Origin: JAHEJJ01 sp965212205
Lineage (GTDB): Bacteria; Bacteroidota; Bacteroidia; Flavobacteriales; Flavobacteriaceae
Assembly: GCA_965212205.1 (NCBI GenBank)
Contig: CBDBUX010000019.1
Coordinates: forward strand, 124,001-188,000
Length of the DNA: 64,000 nucleotides
Direction: 5' to 3'
The stretch's first letter is position 1. Each line of letters begins with the position of its first letter. The notes below the pieces were generated by a model. It had not been told where the DNA came from. It worked only from the letters and a program-made list of their open reading frames with translations, and made no database searches. Made by a program: the position numbers and the translations under genes. Shown here piece after piece: positions 53,515 to 61,048 of this stretch.

Positions 53515-54060
53515 TTGAATAATAGAATTGAAATACCATTAAGTAAAAAGAAAATAGCATTGCTTCTATTAGGTTCATTAGCATTTGTTGCTGGCGGAAT
53601 TTGGATTGCGACTAATCCTGATAGATTTGTTCCGAACATTTTCAGAGTAACAGACCCAGCAATTATCCGAATTGGAGGAATAGTTGGAATTCTGTTTTTC
53701 GGTGTGACAGGAATGTACGGAATCAAAAAACTGTTCGACAAAAAAATCGGACTGATTATTGACGCGAACGGAATAACTGACAATTCAAATGCCTCAAGTA
53801 TAGGACTAATCGAATGGAGCGACATTCAGGAAATCAGAACTAAACAAGTGATGTCAACAAAAATTTTGCTAATCGACATCGTAAACCCTGAAAAGTATAT
53901 TGGAAAAGCTAAAAACCGAATGCAAGCCAAACTTATGAAAGCGAATTTAAATATGTATAAAACACCACTTTCGATTACGTCAAATACCTTGAAATATAAC
54001 TTTGAAGAACTTGAAAAACTAATACAGACTGAATTTAAACGAAACATAAACGCAAGGTAA
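53515..54060 (+). CDS. STM3941-family membrane protein
   Basis: 181 aa from a TTG start. Two transmembrane helices (KIALLLLGSLAFVAGGIWI and IIRIGGIVGILFFGVTGMYGI), between and after which come ANPDRFV-like and DANGITDNSNASSIGLIEWSDI motifs: the PH-like domain of the STM3941 family, unknown function. The last codons, including NAR and the stop, lie in site 36. Confidence 0.8.
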   Translation: MNNRIEIPLSKKKIALLLLGSLAFVAGGIWIATNPDRFVPNIFRVTDPAIIRIGGIVGILFFGVTGMYGIKKLFDKKIGLIIDANGITDNSNASSIGLIEWSDIQEIRTKQVMSTKILLIDIVNPEKYIGKAKNRMQAKLMKANLNMYKTPLSITSNTLKYNFEELEKLIQTEFKRNINAR

Positions 54061-54193
54061 CAATGGCCATAAGCAATTGCTATAACAGGCTTATCCTGAA
54101 AATTCCTGCGGAATTTTAGGCTCGTCGTGTACTTACAAAAGTCCTTGCTAACCAGCGCAACTGTACATAGCCAATACCGTTGCGTATCATGTT
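54048..54193 (+). repeat. attC-like site 36
   Basis: Left GCAAGGTAACAATGGCCATAAGCA, right GTACATAGCCAATACCGTTGCGTATC. GTTGCGTATC matches GATACACAAC of site 37 at 9 of 10 positions. Confidence 0.84.
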
Positions 54194-54214
54194 TAATGGT
54201 GGAAATCTTATGGT

Positions 54215-54727
54215 ATGAAAAAAATAATATCGCTCTTACTATTTTGTTTAGTTGCAAATATTTCCTTTTCCCAATCTGATAGTCCTTGTTCAAAGGGATC
54301 TTTTGAAATTATAAAACCATTTATTGGCAAATGGAAAGAATATACAGTTACACAAAACGAGGAAATATATATTGGCGAGCTCGAATCGACAATTGAATTA
54401 GATGGATGTGTTATTTCTCAAAGATTTGTAAGTGAAGATTCCAGTTTTTCATATTTATCTTTCGGGTATATCGATCCTTCGTCAAATATCTGGCAAGAAA
54501 CTTATGTGTTTAACAATGGAGGCATTTCGATATATCAATGGCTAATAGATGGGACAGATACCCTTCAGAGACGTATTGGAGGGACAAAAAAGCTTGATTA
54601 TATGCACCAATTAAGATTGACCGATATAACCGAAAATCAATATGATGTAATTGAAGAACATTCATATGACGGAGGCAAAACCTGGAAATCTATTGAATTA
54701 ACGCGAATTAAACGAGTACAGAAATAG
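54215..54727 (+). CDS. secreted DUF1579-like protein
   Basis: 170 aa with signal peptide (IISLLLFCLVANISFSQ). Mature part FIGKWKEYTVTQNEEIYIGEL, ELDGCVISQRFVS, SYLSFGYIDPSSNIWQETYV, RLTDITENQYDVIEEHSYDGGKTW (in parts): a beta-barrel of the DUF1579/lipocalin-like kind. Two cysteines near the mature N terminus. Function unknown. Confidence 0.75.
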   Translation: MKKIISLLLFCLVANISFSQSDSPCSKGSFEIIKPFIGKWKEYTVTQNEEIYIGELESTIELDGCVISQRFVSEDSSFSYLSFGYIDPSSNIWQETYVFNNGGISIYQWLIDGTDTLQRRIGGTKKLDYMHQLRLTDITENQYDVIEEHSYDGGKTWKSIELTRIKRVQK

Positions 54728-54774
54728 GTGTAATCCGAACCATTTATTTGATCATCATTTCTCTCAAAATAAAT

Positions 54775-54941
54775 CACGATACACAACATTGGTTATAATT
54801 CATTGCGGTTTTTGCCACACCAAGATAAAAGTATAAATTAAACGACTAGATTTCGGCGGAATAATCCTGCGGATGATTTGCTTACGCCAGTTCGCTCCGC
54901 TCGAGTCACAACGAAATCATAGCCGAGACCGTTGATTGCAA
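54775..54941 (+). repeat. attC-like site 37
   Basis: Left GATACACAACATTGGTTATAATTCA, right ACGAAATCATAGCCGAGACCGTTGATTGC. The middle is related to site 9 (GGCGGAATAATCCTGCGGAT). Confidence 0.86.
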
Positions 54942-54978
54942 ACGTATGTACGGTCTTTGGTGGTATATCAACTGATTC

Positions 54979-55188
54979 TCAATCCTTTACAACCATCACT
55001 CTTCCATGAACCATAAACTCCATTTCACCTTCAATGATTATAAATAATTCTTTAAAAGAATCATGTAAATGTGGTGGTGGACCTTTTATCATAGATGGTG
55101 TTTCCGCAACCATAAGATCATAATCACCAGTAGTTTTATGTGCTGTAACTTTATGGCCAAGCACCCATTTTGTACTGTTCGAATTCAT
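54979..55188 (-). CDS. small cupin-domain protein, minus strand
   Basis: 69 aa: VLGHKVTAHKTTGDYDLMVAET, then GPPPHLHDSFKELFIIIEGEMEF, which is the cupin metal motif (HxH..E), and ends VHGRVMVVKD. Cupin 2 proteins normally run about 100 aa; here the second motif (G..P.G..H) is missing because a stop follows KD, so the protein may be truncated. Inverted within its cassette. Confidence 0.7.
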   Translation of the reverse strand: MNSNSTKWVLGHKVTAHKTTGDYDLMVAETPSMIKGPPPHLHDSFKELFIIIEGEMEFMVHGRVMVVKD

Positions 55189-55224
55189 TTCATTTAATCT
55201 TTAGAATAAGCTATGATCCTTGTG

Positions 55225-55390
55225 GGAAGCAATTATTGCAACTCGTTGAGACGGCGTAAGTAGGTAGGTTTATTGTTTATTGTTTATTGTTTATTATTAG
55301 AGAGCAATTAATAACCAATAATTAATAATTCCATCCCAATAGGTATCATGGCAGAGGCCAAGTCATGGTTCGGACCCGCTAAAAACAAAT
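55225..55390 (+). repeat. attC-like site 38 (degenerate)
   Basis: Left AGCAATTATTGCAACTCGTTGAG; right GGCCAAGTCATGGTTCGGACCCGCTAAAAAC (in two parts, 55356-55387), close to GGCCAAGTCATAGCC-TGGACCGTTAGCA of site 4. The right half lies inside the start of the phosphotransferase gene. Contains four TTTATTG units (55269-55296). Confidence 0.5.
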
Positions 55391-56214
55391 TATTGAAAAA
55401 AGAATCGGATCAACCTGGCATAAGATTAGGAATAGGCAGAGAAGCTGAGATATTCCAATTGAATGATGAATGGGTTGTCAAGTTGTTTCACAACAAGACT
55501 GCAGAACAGATAAAAAATGAAGTTCAGATTAATCAACTTATTTATAAGGCCGGTTTACCGGTACCCTCTGTTCTAAAGACTATAGAAATTGAGGGGCGAT
55601 TGGGGATTGTTTTTGAACGACTTCCTGGAAAAACCATGCTTGCAGAAATGCCGAATCAACCATGGAAGATTTTTAGATATGCGAAACAACTCGCTGGTTT
55701 GCATTCTATCATACACGAAAAAATTATACCAGGCCTTCCTCAGCAAAGACTCCAGCTTATCAGTAAGATTCAAATCGTAGAAATAGTGGATGAAAAAGTA
55801 AGAAATCTTGCCTTGGATCTTTTAAATTCTCTCCAAAAAGGGGAACAATTATGTCATGGAGATTATCATCCGGATAATGTGGTCGTGGGTAGAAATACAT
55901 TAAACATTATTGACTGGACAGTCGCTTCTTCCGGAAATTCAATTGCTGATCTTGCCCTTACTTCTATTCTTTTACAATTGGGAGCACTGCCCCCAAACAC
56001 TCCCCTATTTACTGGATGGGCTGTTACCATGGGTAGAAAATTATTTCACCATTACTATCTGTCACATTACCTGAAATTAAATCCCGGCCACAAAGACGAA
56101 TACAAAAAATGGTTATTACCTGTGGCGATAGGCCGTTTAAGCGAGGGCATTTCGGAAGAGCAGGATCGCTTATTGGCCTTTATCGAAAAGAGTTATAAGG
56201 AGTACAACCGCTAA
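55348..56214 (+). CDS. aminoglycoside-phosphotransferase-fold protein
   Basis: 288 aa if the ATG at 55348 is used, but codons 3-13 (EAKSWFGPAK) are encoded by a decayed right half of site 38; a TTG at 55393 would give 273 aa beginning just before GIRLGIGREAEIF and may be the real start. Kinase fold: GREAEIFQLNDEWVVKLF, hinge IVFERLPGKTM, catalytic HGDYHPDNVVV and DWTVAS. Substrate unknown; relatives phosphorylate small hydroxylated compounds or antibiotics. Confidence 0.85.
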   Translation: MAEAKSWFGPAKNKLLKKESDQPGIRLGIGREAEIFQLNDEWVVKLFHNKTAEQIKNEVQINQLIYKAGLPVPSVLKTIEIEGRLGIVFERLPGKTMLAEMPNQPWKIFRYAKQLAGLHSIIHEKIIPGLPQQRLQLISKIQIVEIVDEKVRNLALDLLNSLQKGEQLCHGDYHPDNVVVGRNTLNIIDWTVASSGNSIADLALTSILLQLGALPPNTPLFTGWAVTMGRKLFHHYYLSHYLKLNPGHKDEYKKWLLPVAIGRLSEGISEEQDRLLAFIEKSYKEYNR

Positions 56215-56239
56215 TAGAATATAAAAATAATAGTGGGCT

Positions 56240-56272
56240 TTGTACTTTATCCTGGTCACTTTTTTATATTTA
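56240..56272 (+). promoter_or_regulatory. possible promoter before the hydroxylase gene
   Basis: TTG (56240-56242) and TATATTTA (56265-56272) with 22 bp spacing; the last G of the -7 consensus is missing. It lies 84 bp before the ATG of the next gene. Confidence 0.3.
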
Positions 56273-56355
56273 CGTTAGTCAGAAACTATAATCAGTGACT
56301 CTCCAAATGTCCTGAAATTGTAATGATGTAATTTAACTCGAGATTCTTTTTTATA

Positions 56356-56871
56356 ATGCTTCCATTTTTCGATAAATCAGTCACTTTTACAAATAGCCTT
56401 GAGGAAAAACATGCGTTACTAAAAAACGAATTTTTCGATGCGGTCACAAAAGATAAATATTTAGAGTGGCCGGAATCCTTTCTTTACAATCACGGCTGGA
56501 ATGTTTTTGGCCTTCGTTTTCAGTATAACGACGTCTTCGATGCTCATTTATTATGTCCGGTTTTATCCGATTTTATTAAGAAACATGATGCTTTAATCGA
56601 AACAGCCGGTTTTTCAATTCTGTCCCCAGGCACTGTTATTAATCCTCACGTTGGTTTTTCATCCGATGTCCTGCGATGTCACTTGGGGATTAAAGTTCCG
56701 GAGGGTGATTGTTGCTTGCAAGTAGGTGGGATCGTAAGAAAATGGGAAGAAGGTGAGAGTTTTATTTTCAATGATACTATTGAACATGAAGCATGGAACA
56801 GAACAAATGAAGATAGAATAGTCTTACTTATGGATTTAAACAAGAAGGTCTTGTTAAAAAATTTTACATAA
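56356..56871 (+). CDS. aspartyl/asparaginyl beta-hydroxylase-like dioxygenase
   Basis: 171 aa. 2-oxoglutarate/Fe(II) fold: PGTVINPHVGFSSDVLRCHLGIKVPEG (in parts) holds the first His and the RxH motif, GESFIFNDTIEHEAWN the second His, ending RIVLLMDL. These are typical of the Asp/Asn hydroxylase family, which hydroxylates side chains of proteins or peptides. Follows the phosphotransferase by 141 bp with no site between them. Confidence 0.85.
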   Translation: MLPFFDKSVTFTNSLEEKHALLKNEFFDAVTKDKYLEWPESFLYNHGWNVFGLRFQYNDVFDAHLLCPVLSDFIKKHDALIETAGFSILSPGTVINPHVGFSSDVLRCHLGIKVPEGDCCLQVGGIVRKWEEGESFIFNDTIEHEAWNRTNEDRIVLLMDLNKKVLLKNFT

Positions 56872-56942
56872 TTGATAGATAATCTGCCACAACTAATACT
56901 TAAAACTTGTACGACATTGGATGAAGATCTTAATCCAACTTA

Positions 56943-56990
56943 AACTATCCTAACAACGCACCAAATCATAGCCCAACCGTTAGCCACAAG
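56943..56990 (+). repeat. attC-like site 39 (internally deleted)
   Basis: CTATCCTAACAACGCACCAAATCATAGCCCAACCGTTAGCCAC in short: left core CCTAACAACG joined directly to CACCAAATCATAGCC and GTTAGCC. Looks like site 10 with its middle and left L box removed. GTTAGCC pairs with GGCTAAC of site 40. Confidence 0.7.
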
Positions 56991-57004
56991 CAGAAAATAC
57001 GAAA

Positions 57005-57706
57005 ATGGAAGAAAAAGAGAAACCAAGACTTTCGAGATTAACTGCTATTCTTACCCAACTGCAATCCAAAAAAATTATTACGGCAAAACAACTTGCTGAA
57101 AAGCATAATGTAAGCGTAAGAACCATTTATCGAGATATGCGCACACTTGAAAAATCAGGAATTCCCCTTGTGACCGAAGAAGGGAAAGGTTATTCTATCA
57201 TGGAAGGCTATCACCTCCCTCCTGTTCTTTTCTCTGAGGACGAGGCTAATGCATTAATCACTATTGAACAGTTAGCAATCAAAAACAAAGACCTCTCATT
57301 TGTTAAAAACGTAACTGCTGCCATAGAAAAAATAAAAGCAATATTACGATACTCTCAAAAGGGAAATGCAGATTTGTTGGCGAATCGAATCTATTTTAGC
57401 GGGAACAATAATGAGGAGAAAACGAGCAGTAACCTAATGCAGATTCAATCGGCTATTACCCAATATAAAGTTTTGGCGATTGACTATACTTCTTCTGAAA
57501 ACGAACGAACCTCTCGAGAAATTGAGCCATTTGCTATCTACAGTATTCATGGAAATTTTTTGCTAGTAGCCTTTTGTCGATTACGCAATGATTTTAGACA
57601 CTTTAGAATAGACTTTATTGAAAAGCTGGTGACCGAAAGTGAAACATTTAGCCCGCACAATATGACTATAAAAGCGTATTTTGAAAAATATGTAAAAAGT
57701 CAATAA
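57005..57706 (+). CDS. YafY-type HTH/WYL transcriptional regulator
   Basis: 233 aa. HTH_11 domain (residues 9-65: LQSKKIITAKQLAEKHNVSV, RTIYRDMRTLEKSGIPL), linker GYHLPPVLFSEDEANAL, and WYL domain (residues 150-215: AITQYKVLAIDYTSSENE, IEPFAIYSIHGNFLLVAFC, HFRIDFIEKL), where the WYL triad reads YSI. Probably senses an oligonucleotide or small ligand. Shares its cassette with the next gene, 68 bp away. Confidence 0.88.
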   Translation: MEEKEKPRLSRLTAILTQLQSKKIITAKQLAEKHNVSVRTIYRDMRTLEKSGIPLVTEEGKGYSIMEGYHLPPVLFSEDEANALITIEQLAIKNKDLSFVKNVTAAIEKIKAILRYSQKGNADLLANRIYFSGNNNEEKTSSNLMQIQSAITQYKVLAIDYTSSENERTSREIEPFAIYSIHGNFLLVAFCRLRNDFRHFRIDFIEKLVTESETFSPHNMTIKAYFEKYVKSQ

Positions 57707-57739
57707 TACCCCTGACACACCTTTGTCACAGCCACAATT

Positions 57740-57747
57740 TACATTTG
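57740..57747 (+). promoter_or_regulatory. predicted -7 element of the DUF4345-like gene
   Basis: TACATTTG fits TAnnTTTG, 27 bp before the ATG at 57775. A TTG lies at 57723-57725, which is closer than usual (14 bp). The CTTTGTCACAGCCACAA region between could be the operator of the WYL regulator. Confidence 0.5.
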
Positions 57748-57774
57748 CAGAAATATTAATTAAAAAATCTTAAA

Positions 57775-58161
57775 ATGGAAATTATCAGAATCGTAATCTT
57801 AACATTATCAGCTTTAATGCTTGTCTTTGTAGGTATAATGAGATTAAGCTATCCAATAAAAACCTATTTAAAAAATTCGGGAATCAGGCTAGAGAATGAT
57901 ACCAGTCTCTTAAACGAAATGAGAGGTGTTAGTGCGGTAATGCTATGTGCAGGAATCATTATCTTACTCGGGACATTTATGGGAAAACTTACCTTTACTT
58001 CGCATTTTATTGCATCACTCATTTTTGTAGGCTTTGCGATTGGCAGATTAATAAGTATAAAAGTCGATGGCAAGCCTAGCAAGCAAATTACGCAAGGAAT
58101 ATTGTTTGAACTTGTATTGGGTATAGCAAACGTTTTTTGTTTGATAAATATTTGGAGCTAA
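57775..58161 (+). CDS. DUF4345-like four-helix membrane protein
   Basis: 128 aa, four transmembrane helices (residues 5-24, 45-65, 72-92 and 105-125). The segment LNEMRGVSAVMLCAGIIILLG and FVGFAIGRLISIKVDGKPS are typical of the DUF4345 group (GRL..DG). Function unknown; WYL-regulator plus DUF4345 pairs suggest a stress response, but this is inferred. Confidence 0.8.
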   Translation: MEIIRIVILTLSALMLVFVGIMRLSYPIKTYLKNSGIRLENDTSLLNEMRGVSAVMLCAGIIILLGTFMGKLTFTSHFIASLIFVGFAIGRLISIKVDGKPSKQITQGILFELVLGIANVFCLINIWS

Positions 58162-58173
58162 ATTTAAATTAAT

Positions 58174-58322
58174 ACCAGAGGCTAACAAAGTGTATAGTTC
58201 AAAGCGTAGTCTGGTAAGAGTCTCTCAAGGACTACTAACGAAATTCTAGCACGCAATTCCCTTTTTATTATCTTAGTTATTAATCGGAACGATACCATAT
58301 ACGAATCCGATTGCATTAATGA
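58174..58322 (+). repeat. attC-like site 40
   Basis: Left GAGGCTAACAAAGTGTATAGTTC, right GATACCATATACGAATCCGATTGCATTA. GTGTATAG/CCATATAC pairing. Core GATTGCATTA is near-complementary to TAGTGCTAAC of site 41. Confidence 0.82.
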
Positions 58323-58401
58323 ATAAATAGAATTCCGTGCTACAGAATTTGGCAGAAGACTTTCGATTGAAAACAGGATTAGCTAATTAAAAGTTTGCAG
58401 T

Positions 58402-58542
58402 TTAGTCTTGTTTTCTCGCCTTTTTATTTCTGCTGCTCCTGAAATTCCTACCACTACCCGTGAAATTATGAACTAATGTCATAGCCAAAGCAAGAAATAT
58501 TATTAAAATGAGGATATATAACACCTCAATCGGTAATTCCAT
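58402..58542 (-). CDS. small membrane protein (46 aa), minus strand
   Basis: Too short for usual gene callers: ATG at 58542, stop at 58402. One transmembrane helix (LYILILIIFLALAMTLVH), then a basic tail (RNFRSSRNKKARKQD). It is the only plausible gene of the 290-bp cassette between sites 40 and 41 and lies inverted in it. The strongly basic cytoplasmic tail and single helix are like other small stress or toxin-like peptides; no family recognised. Confidence 0.55.
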   Translation of the reverse strand: MELPIEVLYILILIIFLALAMTLVHNFTGSGRNFRSSRNKKARKQD

Positions 58543-58607
58543 AGCTTTAAAATACGAAAATTATCCAAGTTCAAGACATAGTGCCTCAGCCAAAGAATAG
58601 AAGAAAA

Positions 58608-58746
58608 CACTAGTGCTAACAACGCCTATACCCCATTACTTGCAAAGGCTCGCGCTTATTCCCTATCTTAGAGATTAATAAATATGCCTGCTAGGGTCTA
58701 TGCAGTGAAGTATTGGGCGATGGCCGAGCCCGTTGGCAGTAATGAA
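58608..58746 (+). repeat. attC-like site 41
   Basis: Left TAGTGCTAACAACGCCTATACCCCA, right TTGGGCGATGGCCGAGCCCGTTGGCAGTA. A separate inner type (CCCTATCTTAGAGATTAATA, GCCTGC) shared with sites 43 and 45. TGGCAGTA pairs exactly with TACTGCCA of site 42. Confidence 0.82.
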
Positions 58747-58758
58747 AAAATTATTTAA

Positions 58759-59154
58759 ATGAAAGTAACTCTGATTAGCATTCCAGTCCGGGACCAAGAA
58801 AACGCCTTAACTTTTTATACCAAGAAATTAGGTTTCATAAAAAAGAAGGATCTACCATTAGGCGGTGGTAATCGATGGCTTACATTAGTTTCTAAAGAAT
58901 GGCAAGATGGGCCAGAATTATTATTGGAACCTGCGCCCAACCATTTTGAACCATCCAAGGTTTATCAAGATGCCTTAATGGAAGCTGGAATTCCCTGGAC
59001 GCAATTTGACGTTGACAATATAGACGCCGAATATGAAAAATTGACAAAACTGGGAGTCGATTTTAGCGTAAAGCCTACTGAAATGGGGACGGTGAAAGTT
59101 GCAGTTTTTAATGATACCTGTGGAAATAATATTCAACTCGTGGAGGAATTGTAG
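58759..59154 (+). CDS. VOC-family (glyoxalase-like) protein
   Basis: 131 aa: ISIPVRDQENALTFYTKKLGF, LTLVSKEWQDGPELLLEP, then FDVDNIDAEYEKLTKLGVDF and GTVKVAVFNDTCGNNIQLVEEL, a complete VOC domain with likely metal-binding Glu at both repeats. Typical of small detoxification or resistance proteins; substrate unknown. Confidence 0.88.
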   Translation: MKVTLISIPVRDQENALTFYTKKLGFIKKKDLPLGGGNRWLTLVSKEWQDGPELLLEPAPNHFEPSKVYQDALMEAGIPWTQFDVDNIDAEYEKLTKLGVDFSVKPTEMGTVKVAVFNDTCGNNIQLVEEL

Positions 59155-59156
59155 AA

Positions 59157-59302
59157 ACACTACTGCCAGTAAGGTGTATAACCCATGTCTTCTACCCTTG
59201 TCCAAAAAAATTAATTACCTTTCAATTAAATCAATATTCGTTTAACCTGATGTTGAAGTCCATCGGCACAGGCCATACATGAGACCGTTGTAACAAATTT
59301 GC
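59157..59302 (+). repeat. attC-like site 42
   Basis: Left TACTGCCAGTAAGGTGTATAACCCATG, right CAGGCCATACATGAGACCGTTGTAAC. The middle has ATTACCTTTCAATT as in sites 11 and 44. Confidence 0.83.
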
Positions 59303-59314
59303 GAAGAGAGAAGA

Positions 59315-59947
59315 ATGATAAACCCAAAAGGATTATTAAAATTTCTTCCCACTATGGGAATACTAGTTTTCATAGGTATTTACATTTATGCTTCTAAATT
59401 ATATCCTGGAGGTTCACTGGCAGATATAAATTCAATCGGATTTGATTGGCGTAATAATCATTGGTGTAACCTAATGCGCGAAAGTGGCTTGAATGGAATT
59501 CAAAATCAAGCAAGACCCATTGCAATTGCTGGAATTTCAATTCTTTGCTGCAGTATGATTATATTTTTCATTCAATTTGCAGATTACTTCGAAAAAAATA
59601 GAAATTGGAAAATAGCGATTAAAATTTCAGGTGGTTTGGCAATGTTATCCGCCACTTTCATTTTCACCAGATATCATGATGTTATGACCACGATTTTAAG
59701 TATCTGTGGCCTTGTAGTAATAATCGGTATGATTAGAGCTCTACATAATAACCAATTGACTTTTTTTAAGGTAATGGGAATATTCTGTATGTTAATTATT
59801 GGGTTAAACAACTTTTTCTACTATAATGAAGATTTAATTCAATACTCTCCTTTAGTTCAAAAAGTTGCTTTCATTCTAATACTTTCATGGACTGTTGGAC
59901 TTAATTTAAAAATGAAAGATAAAAACGTGCTACAACAAAGGCTATAA
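59315..59947 (+). CDS. membrane protein of unknown function
   Basis: 210 aa, six transmembrane helices (residues 12-27, 68-88, 100-118, 124-142, 152-168 and 182-200). A large loop after helix 1 holds GGSLADINSIGFDWRNNHWCN. It resembles DUF998-type membrane proteins only loosely. The last codons (VLQQRL and stop) lie within site 43. Confidence 0.75.
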   Translation: MINPKGLLKFLPTMGILVFIGIYIYASKLYPGGSLADINSIGFDWRNNHWCNLMRESGLNGIQNQARPIAIAGISILCCSMIIFFIQFADYFEKNRNWKIAIKISGGLAMLSATFIFTRYHDVMTTILSICGLVVIIGMIRALHNNQLTFFKVMGIFCMLIIGLNNFFYYNEDLIQYSPLVQKVAFILILSWTVGLNLKMKDKNVLQQRL

Positions 59948-60065
59948 CCTTGGCTTGTTGGAGCTTGACTTAATTTTCTAACTTAGAGTTTATAAATAAA
60001 GCCTGCTTTGGTATGTGTCTCCAGACACCTGGCCGTAGCTGAGGCCGTTTTGGTGTATAGTAAAT
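59922..60065 (+). repeat. attC-like site 43
   Basis: Left GTGCTACAACAAAGGCTATAACC, right GGCCGTAGCTGAGGCCGTTTTGGTG. Inner TAACTTAGAGTTTATAAATAAAGCCTGC-type as in site 41 (parts shown). Core altered to GTTTTGG. Confidence 0.78.
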
Positions 60066-60588
60066 GAGAATTAGACAGGAATATAGCAAAGATTATAACG
60101 AAGTCTTTAACGTAATTGAGCAAGCGTTTAAAACTGAAAAATCTAGCGACCATAAAGAACAGTTTTTAGTGGAGCGATTAAGAAAATCAGATGCTTTTAT
60201 TCCTGAACTATCATTGGTTGCTGAAATTGATGGAAAAATTGTCGGACATCTTTTGGTTACAAAACTGAAAATTAAAAATGAGACGGAAGAATTTGACTCA
60301 CTGGCACTTGCTCCTGTTGCTGTTTTGCCAGAATTTCAGGGAAATGGAATTGGTGGAAAACTTATAGTTGAATCACATAAAAAGGCTAAAGAATTAGGGC
60401 ATAAATCAATCGTTCTTCTCGGACACGAAAACTATTATCCAAAATTTGGTTACCAACGAGCGGATAAATATGAAATTGAATTACCATTTGAAGTGCCAAA
60501 AGAGAATTGTATGGTAATTGAATTGGTTGAAAATGGGCTTAAAGGAGTATATGGAATGGTAGAATATCCTAAAGAGTTTAATGAATAA
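60064..60588 (+). CDS. GNAT-family N-acetyltransferase
   Basis: 174 aa. Acetyl-CoA site LAPVAVLPEFQGNGIGGKL, preceded by ELSLVAEIDGKIVGHLLVT and followed by SIVLLGHENYYPKFGY, the YhbS-like group. Its start codon lies directly at the end of site 43. First of four coding segments up to site 44. Confidence 0.88.
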   Translation: MRIRQEYSKDYNEVFNVIEQAFKTEKSSDHKEQFLVERLRKSDAFIPELSLVAEIDGKIVGHLLVTKLKIKNETEEFDSLALAPVAVLPEFQGNGIGGKLIVESHKKAKELGHKSIVLLGHENYYPKFGYQRADKYEIELPFEVPKENCMVIELVENGLKGVYGMVEYPKEFNE

Positions 60589-61032
60589 GAAAAAATACGA
60601 AACAATAAAACATTTTTCATTTTTACTAGTACACTTTTACGCTCAATTAGCTGTACAAAGAACATCATTACTGGAGATTTGGTTATAACTAATGTAAATT
60701 CTATTGATGTTGAAAATGGTACCACTATATCGAACCAAACCATTGTAATAAAAGAGTGAAAAATCATTTTGATTGAATCAACTTCAAATGCTCATAAAGC
60801 AGAATCTAATTCCATGGTAGATGGAAATAACAAATATCTCATTCCTGATCTTTGGGATATACATACGCATTATACCACTTCTCAAAAGCGCAAAGGCTTT
60901 TTGAAACTTTTTGTGGCCAATGGTATGCCTGGCGTAAGGGACCTTTGGGACATTTATTTGGCTCGGTGTAAATTGATAAGTAAGCGCTTCGAAATTACTT
61001 CTGTTTCTTATACTATCCGAATTAAAAATTAA
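60581..61032 (+). pseudogene. amidohydrolase-family gene, frameshifted and truncated
   Basis: A start at 60581-60590 region (MNKKKYETIKHFSFLLVHFY) looks like a signal peptide, the frame then breaks, and another frame gives DLVITNVNSIDVENGTTISNQ, then IPDLWDIHTHYTTSQKRKGF and VANGMPGVRDLWDIYLAR. These are the N-terminal motifs (DxHxH metal site as DIHTH) of imidazolonepropionase-like amidohydrolases; the last two thirds of the roughly 450-aa protein are gone. Confidence 0.7.
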
Positions 61033-61048
61033 AAAAATCAACAATCTT

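Noticed and set aside
56215..56355. An attC-like site between the kinase and hydroxylase genes
   Set aside because: ACGTTAGTC occurs but no left half, L box or core match was found; treated as promoter region within one cassette.
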